Shown here: positions 60,237-64,000 of the stretch, piece by piece
How the letters are laid out: every line of letters starts with the position of its first letter
How positions within the stretch are numbered: position 1 is the stretch's first letter
From: CAVYXZ01 sp965223835
Lineage (GTDB): Bacteria > Chloroflexota > Anaerolineae > Aggregatilineales > Phototrophicaceae
Direction of reading: 5' to 3'
DNA: 64,000 bases
NCBI GenBank assembly: GCA_965223835.1
Contig: CBDCXQ010000001.1
Span: forward strand, 4,030,001 to 4,094,000
Program-made: the position numbers and the translations under genes
The notes under the pieces: generated by a model
Database searches by the model: none
The model's input: the letters and a program-made list of their open reading frames with translations, nothing else
Told to the model about the DNA's origin: nothing

Positions 60237-61324
60237 TGCCGATCACCATTAAGCACATCTCCACCCGGCCTCACCAGCTTGCCTTAAAAAGTGCCTTAAG
60301 CTGGGGTCAGGGTCATCAACTGGCGGCTTTGAATCATGTCCTGGTTCAAGTAGAGTTGAGCGATGGGTCTACAGGTATAGCCGAAGCCCCCCCACGCCCG
60401 ACGATCTACGGCGAAACGATAGAATCAATCGCGGCCATAATCGCGCAAAACTGTGCCAACATCGTTGTCGGACAACGATTGGAATCGCTGGCCGATATTC
60501 ATGCCGTGCAGCAAAAACTGACGTTGGTCAAGAACAACAATACCGCCAAAGGCGCGTTGGACATCGCGCTTTATGGTGCGCTGGCGCAGTCGCGAAATAC
60601 CACGCTAGCAGACTTGCTGAACGTGAATCAATCTCGCGTGCGGGTCAGCTTTATCCTGGGCACTGGATCATTACAAACGGTCATGGAAGAAGTGCAATGG
60701 GTCTATGAAGCGGGTGTGCGCGTGCTTAAGGTGAAGGTGGGCAAAGACTTCGATCGTGAAATGGAACAAATCCAGCAGATTAAGGCACAATATGGCGATG
60801 CCCTAACCCTATATGTCGATGCCAATCAATGTTATGCGTTAGACACAGCAAAAGAATACCTGGCAGCATTCCAGCAAGCAGGCATCCAGTGGTGCGAGGA
60901 ACCACTCCCAGTGCAACACATCAGCAACCGCCGCCAGTTGCGCAATTGTGAGATCATGCCGTTGATTGCCGACGATTCGACTTTTACGCTGCCGGACCTC
61001 GAACGTGAACTCGATTTTGATACATTCGATGTCCTCAACATCAAAACCGCCCGGACTGGCTTCAGCGAATCACGGGCCATGCTGCGCCTGACAAGTGAGC
61101 AACACAAGGGTATCATGGTTGGGTCGCAGGCCAGTTCGCTGCTGGGATGTTTACATGCGGTACTGTTTGCCGCCCAGGCTGGTGTCGATTACCCAACCGA
61201 AGCGACCTTTTTTCTGAAGACCATCGATGACAACGCCCAATTACTGCCAATTGAAGACGGCTATATCGATGTCATGCAGGCTAAAGTGGTATTGGAGACG
61301 CTCAAAACGCAATTGATAAATTGA
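60236..61324 (+). CDS. Dipeptide epimerase-like enolase-superfamily enzyme
   Basis: The 362-residue product has the muconate-lactonizing/dipeptide-epimerase order: capping domain with PRPTIYGET, then the acid-base Lys in RVLKVKVGK (about 165-167), metal-binding Asp in YVDANQCY (195), Glu in CEEPLPV (about 222), Asp in ADDSTF and the second catalytic Lys in NIKTARTGF (about 268). It probably epimerises Ala-Glu-type dipeptides, as in murein-peptide recycling. The start overlaps the upstream stop, and the stop overlaps a truncated third gene. Confidence 0.85.
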   Translation: MPITIKHISTRPHQLALKSALSWGQGHQLAALNHVLVQVELSDGSTGIAEAPPRPTIYGETIESIAAIIAQNCANIVVGQRLESLADIHAVQQKLTLVKNNNTAKGALDIALYGALAQSRNTTLADLLNVNQSRVRVSFILGTGSLQTVMEEVQWVYEAGVRVLKVKVGKDFDREMEQIQQIKAQYGDALTLYVDANQCYALDTAKEYLAAFQQAGIQWCEEPLPVQHISNRRQLRNCEIMPLIADDSTFTLPDLERELDFDTFDVLNIKTARTGFSESRAMLRLTSEQHKGIMVGSQASSLLGCLHAVLFAAQAGVDYPTEATFFLKTIDDNAQLLPIEDGYIDVMQAKVVLETLKTQLIN

Positions 61325-61404
61325 TGACCACCAGCGACTACTCCACCAAATATTGCATCATTGGCGCAGGCGCAGCCGGGATCACGGCCTGCAAAAACCG
61401 CTAA
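61324..61404 (+). pseudogene. Truncated flavin-monooxygenase N-terminus
   Basis: ATG 61324 overlaps the epimerase stop (TGATG), typical of translational coupling. The frame encodes 26 residues, ending in YCIIGAGAAGITACKNR and then TAA. IIGAGAAG is the FAD-binding GxGxxG at the start of flavin monooxygenases, followed normally by several hundred residues. The next 145 bases show no further homology in any frame, so the rest of the gene is deleted. Confidence 0.6.
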
Positions 61405-61549
61405 TATTTCGGCGTGAGATTACGCAGTTGTTGCAAATATTCACTGACCTTACGCACCTTGTGCTTGTAGGCAGTGGGTTTACTGTTTGGGTACAAACTC
61501 GAGTGAATCTGCGTAACATCAATTATTCAGTTGATCTATTTACCACAGA

Positions 61550-62428
61550 TCACACCTTCTTTGCCCACAGATAGGCCGCCGCATAGCGTGAAATTCCTCG
61601 CCCACCTTCGACTAATGGACGCAAATAGTCATGAAATTGCCGGGTTTCCGCAGCCGTCAGGGCTTCGTTGATGGCATCCTCAATGGTGGGAATCAAGGGA
61701 TTGCCAGCCGTTTTCAAAAATGTACCCCAATCCGCTGGTGCCATCGGTTGGATGTCTACCTGCAAGTCCAGATGAATGTCGGTAAAACCGGCCTGCTCTG
61801 CCAGCGTCAGCAGATCACGTTCCCCAAAGTCATACATTGGGTCGGCGGCAGTTGGTTGCAAGCTTTCATACAGGTCGAATAACTTCTGGCCCAAATGAGC
61901 GACTGGTGTCACATCATAGCCCCAGAACAGATTTGGGGTTCTGGGGTGAGAAATCTGGTTGATCGGCTCGAAAATAGATATACAGCCGCCGGTCACCAGT
62001 GCCCGATAAAATTCCTGAAATGCACGGCGTTTGTCTTTGACGAAGATCAGTACCGAGCGAGTGGTGACGACGTTAACGGTCTCATCGTCAATTTGCTGCA
62101 AATCATCCGCCGGGGCGAGCACAAATTGTGACTGATCCAGCTTACCCAGTGCCTGCGCCTGCTGCTGGCAGATGTCCAACAGGTCCTGCGAAATATCGCT
62201 AAAGATCACGCTACCCTGTTCACCGACAAGACGTAAAGCCTCCAATGCAATGAGGCCATCCCCGGTCCCAACATCCAGCAATGTATCACCGGCATCAAGT
62301 TGTGCCTGATACAGGATGCGATCTCGTACGAGTTGTAAAGCATCGGCAATTGTTTGTTGCTGTTGGCGGTTGCCGCCATGCCGATGTTCTGACATCCAGG
62401 CAGCCCAGCGATCTGGCGTATGTCCCAT
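61550..62428 (-). CDS. Class I SAM-dependent methyltransferase
   Basis: The 292-residue product has a methyltransferase core: LDAGDTLLDVGTGDGLIALEAL (motif I), GSVIFSDISQDLLDICQQQA (motif II acidic end), FVLAPADDLQQI and VNVVTTRSVLIFVKDK. N-terminal helices and a C-terminal lid complete it. The opening WAAWMSEHRHGGN resembles arsenite or ubiquinone-like methyltransferases only weakly; the substrate is unknown. AGGAGAAG precedes ATG 62428. The 251 bases upstream hold no gene. Confidence 0.83.
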   Translation of the reverse strand: MGHTPDRWAAWMSEHRHGGNRQQQQTIADALQLVRDRILYQAQLDAGDTLLDVGTGDGLIALEALRLVGEQGSVIFSDISQDLLDICQQQAQALGKLDQSQFVLAPADDLQQIDDETVNVVTTRSVLIFVKDKRRAFQEFYRALVTGGCISIFEPINQISHPRTPNLFWGYDVTPVAHLGQKLFDLYESLQPTAADPMYDFGERDLLTLAEQAGFTDIHLDLQVDIQPMAPADWGTFLKTAGNPLIPTIEDAINEALTAAETRQFHDYLRPLVEGGRGISRYAAAYLWAKKV

Positions 62429-62679
62429 ACGATCTTCTCCTAAATTGCTGACCCTACGCCCAATAGTGGTTGTTATCAAGCAAAAGGTTACACGAACCCC
62501 AATTGGACGTTCACTGCAACATCCAGCATGTCATGGTCGTTAGTAAATCTGATCGAGTAGTCGGCGTTGAGGTAGCGCTTTTTAGCAATTACCTGAGGTA
62601 GGTCTCAGAGGTCACGCCTTGAAAAGAACACCATTATTCGGCGAAAACCGAGAAGAAAAACAATCGAAGACAAACGGCG

Positions 62680-62922
62680 CTATTGATCTGCGGCTTTCAC
62701 TTTTATTGATATACTGTCATCACCCATATCAAAGAACTGATTAGATACAGGCATGTAAATTTCGCCAGCATCCATTGGGTGCGATGACAGAAATTCCGCC
62801 ATTGTCAGATCTTCTTCTGCCACAAGATGCACAACACCATTTGCAGGCAATTCAGAAAGATGCAAAACGACCTTTGTCACTTTTCCATTGGCGACATGAA
62901 CGTGAACACAGCCTTTGGTCAT
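62680..62922 (-). CDS. Small 80-residue protein, unknown
   Basis: ATG 62922 follows GGGAG by six bases. The product (MTKGCVHVHVANGKVTKVVLHLS start) is mostly beta strands with an acidic C-terminal half and one cysteine, and has no signal or membrane segment. It may be a small single-domain protein. No family was recognised, and neighbours give no clue. Confidence 0.5.
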   Translation of the reverse strand: MTKGCVHVHVANGKVTKVVLHLSELPANGVVHLVAEEDLTMAEFLSSHPMDAGEIYMPVSNQFFDMGDDSISIKVKAADQ

Positions 62923-63092
62923 ATGATACTCCCTCGCTAACTGCAATTTACAATCAGCATGCAGGTCGTAAACATTGCAGATTACCTTAATAATACAACA
63001 TCATAATCAAGAAGTAGAAGTTAGATGGATAAGGCCATTTCATTCCTTCCACATTTCTACAACGCCAGTAGTTTGTAAATGTAAACCAGCCA

Positions 63093-63542
63093 TCAATTTA
63101 TCGTAAAGCGGATAAACCGCCGTGAATCACGGGCCTTGTCGAGTTCATCGGGCGGCGCATCCGCCGCAACCCCAAACAAGCGGGGGAAGTTCTTAGGCTG
63201 CTGTTGGCGGTAGAGTTCAAATAGGCGGTCAATCGCGCCTTGCAGCGTCACTTCCTCGGCCTGTGTTGACAAGTCCTCACCCTTAACGGTGAGCGTCACC
63301 GCCGGATTGACCAGCAGATTTTTATACCAGTTAGAGCGGCCATGTGGATTAATGGCGATAATCGCGTCACCATCGCGCAGGTAGCCAATCGGCGTGGAAT
63401 GTTTCTTACCCGTTTTACGCCCGGTGGTGGTGACGACCATCAGATAATCGCCCGCCCTACCCATAAGATTATGCCGCAATAAAAAATTTTGCAGGCCAAA
63501 AATAAACTTGAGAAAGCGATAATTGGGTGTGGTCTGTGACAT
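63093..63542 (-). CDS. Deazaflavin-dependent nitroreductase-family protein (DDN type)
   Basis: The 149-residue product matches the split-barrel F420-dependent family: NLMGRAGDYLMVVTTTGRKTGKKHSTPIGYLRDGDAIIAINPHG and SNWYKNLLVNPAVTLTVKGE. Family members use reduced F420 to reduce quinones or nitro compounds, and its presence suggests the organism makes F420. It is 20 bases downstream of the partial methyltransferase gene on the same strand. The start is ATG 63542. Confidence 0.85.
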   Translation of the reverse strand: MSQTTPNYRFLKFIFGLQNFLLRHNLMGRAGDYLMVVTTTGRKTGKKHSTPIGYLRDGDAIIAINPHGRSNWYKNLLVNPAVTLTVKGEDLSTQAEEVTLQGAIDRLFELYRQQQPKNFPRLFGVAADAPPDELDKARDSRRFIRFTIN

Positions 63543-63562
63543 TAGATGGCCTCAAGGGGAAG

Positions 63563-64000
63563 TTAGATTATTGGATCGGAGCACACAAATGCGCCCATCA
63601 AATCGGGTGAGCGGAGCACACCGTCGCGCTCGATAATCGACTGTGCCAGTTCTTCAACCACATGCGGCAAGGCCTCTTTCGCAGCCTCTGAGATGTCGTC
63701 ACGAGGCAGTAGATTGCGATAACGCCCAATGGTTTCATAGGTCGCCCTGATCTGTGCAGCATCATAGATCAATGTCTCGGCTTCATAGTAATGCTGCTCA
63801 ACATGCCGGAAGCCAGTAGCCAGCAGGTGACCGCCATTTTCCATTGAGAAGGTTGACGGTGCTTCAGGCCTAAACGGAATGCCCACCGTTGCCAGTGCCC
63901 GATAATGCAGGTCGATGATCGTCGATGTAATTTTGTCGCTGTTGGTGGTCGCCAGCAAATAGCCATTTGGTTGAACCACACGGGCGAGTTCTTTCACGCC
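63563..64000 (-). CDS. SAM-dependent methyltransferase, partial at window end
   Basis: About 145 residues of the C-terminal part are seen, reading KELARVVQPNGYLLATTNS, the post-motif-III strand of Methyltransf_11/UbiE-type enzymes. Then come RYRNLLPRDDISEAAKEALPHV and an end region without recognised motifs. The true start and the SAM-binding motif I lie beyond the window. The downstream F420-type gene probably shares its transcript. Confidence 0.75.
   Translation of the reverse strand, partial: GVKELARVVQPNGYLLATTNSDKITSTIIDLHYRALATVGIPFRPEAPSTFSMENGGHLLATGFRHVEQHYYEAETLIYDAAQIRATYETIGRYRNLLPRDDISEAAKEALPHVVEELAQSIIERDGVLRSPDLMGAFVCSDPII

Noticed and set aside
61405..61549. Remaining part of the flavin monooxygenase in another frame
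   Set aside because: No frame continues the FAD-binding pattern, so a frameshift is ruled out in favour of deletion.
1..64000. CRISPR arrays, insertion sequences, prophage or integrase genes
   Set aside because: No transposase, integrase or regularly spaced repeat array was found on either strand.

Overview
The window looks like a chromosomal segment from a member of the Chloroflexota, probably Anaerolineae-like. This is inferred from content, not from a database search. Pointers are Thr-Pro-rich tails on secreted proteins, several SH3 proteins, a large MalT-type LuxR regulator, a deazaflavin (F420)-type nitroreductase-family protein, a DrrAB-type exporter, and a str operon that continues directly into the S10 operon. 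No mobile element, CRISPR array, rRNA or tRNA gene was seen.

Layout. 8-6586 (minus): rpsL-rpsG-fusA-tuf-rpsJ-rplC-rplD-rplW, driven by a near-consensus promoter at 6558-6586. 6656-11608: metallophosphoesterase, two single-gene metabolic enzymes, a cytoplasmic reductive-dehalogenase-like corrinoid/Fe-S protein and an NAD-dependent epimerase. 11629-15542: three exported proteins, two GldG-like and two with SH3 domains, with no ABC transporter beside them. 15708-19329: a small carbon-catabolism module (TIM-barrel isomerase, RraA-family protein, aldo/keto reductase, class I aldolase). 19402-20827: an AapJ-like amino-acid binding protein directly behind a hidden selenoprotein gene of the SelW/Rdx family, read through an in-frame UGA with a good bacterial SECIS hairpin. 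20976-29596: FHA protein, creatininase, DinB-like protein, aminotransferase, DUF4173 membrane protein, lexA with a perfect promoter and two LexA-box-like sites, and a DrrAB-like exporter followed by a 29-residue membrane peptide. 29679-37655: a methyltransferase remnant, membrane protein, SGNH hydrolase, LuxR regulator transcribed apparently without a leader, oxidoreductase, candidate small RNA, and a stomatin/NfeD pair. 37855-47912: single genes and small pairs (phosphoesterase, hydrolase, acetyltransferases, Lrp regulator, MFS transporter, LutA-like protein, ADP-ribosylglycohydrolase, Uma2 protein). 47909-57277: surface-glycan genes (GT4, GT2, epimerase, large membrane protein, GT1), an S66 carboxypeptidase, a cupin, and a CoA-binding protein behind tandem CRP-like sites. 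57299-64000: MocR regulator, HEAT-repeat membrane protein, dipeptide epimerase with a truncated flavin monooxygenase start, methyltransferases and an F420-type protein.

The main discovery is the selenoprotein at 20546-20827: standard translation stops at UGA, so automated calls would give only a 69-residue TTG-initiated fragment. Other points worth checking are the dehalogenase homologue without a Tat signal, the orphan GldG-like/SH3 cluster, the tandem CRP-like operator at 55379-55417, dispersed repeats embedded in frame in a membrane-protein gene, and two gene remnants.
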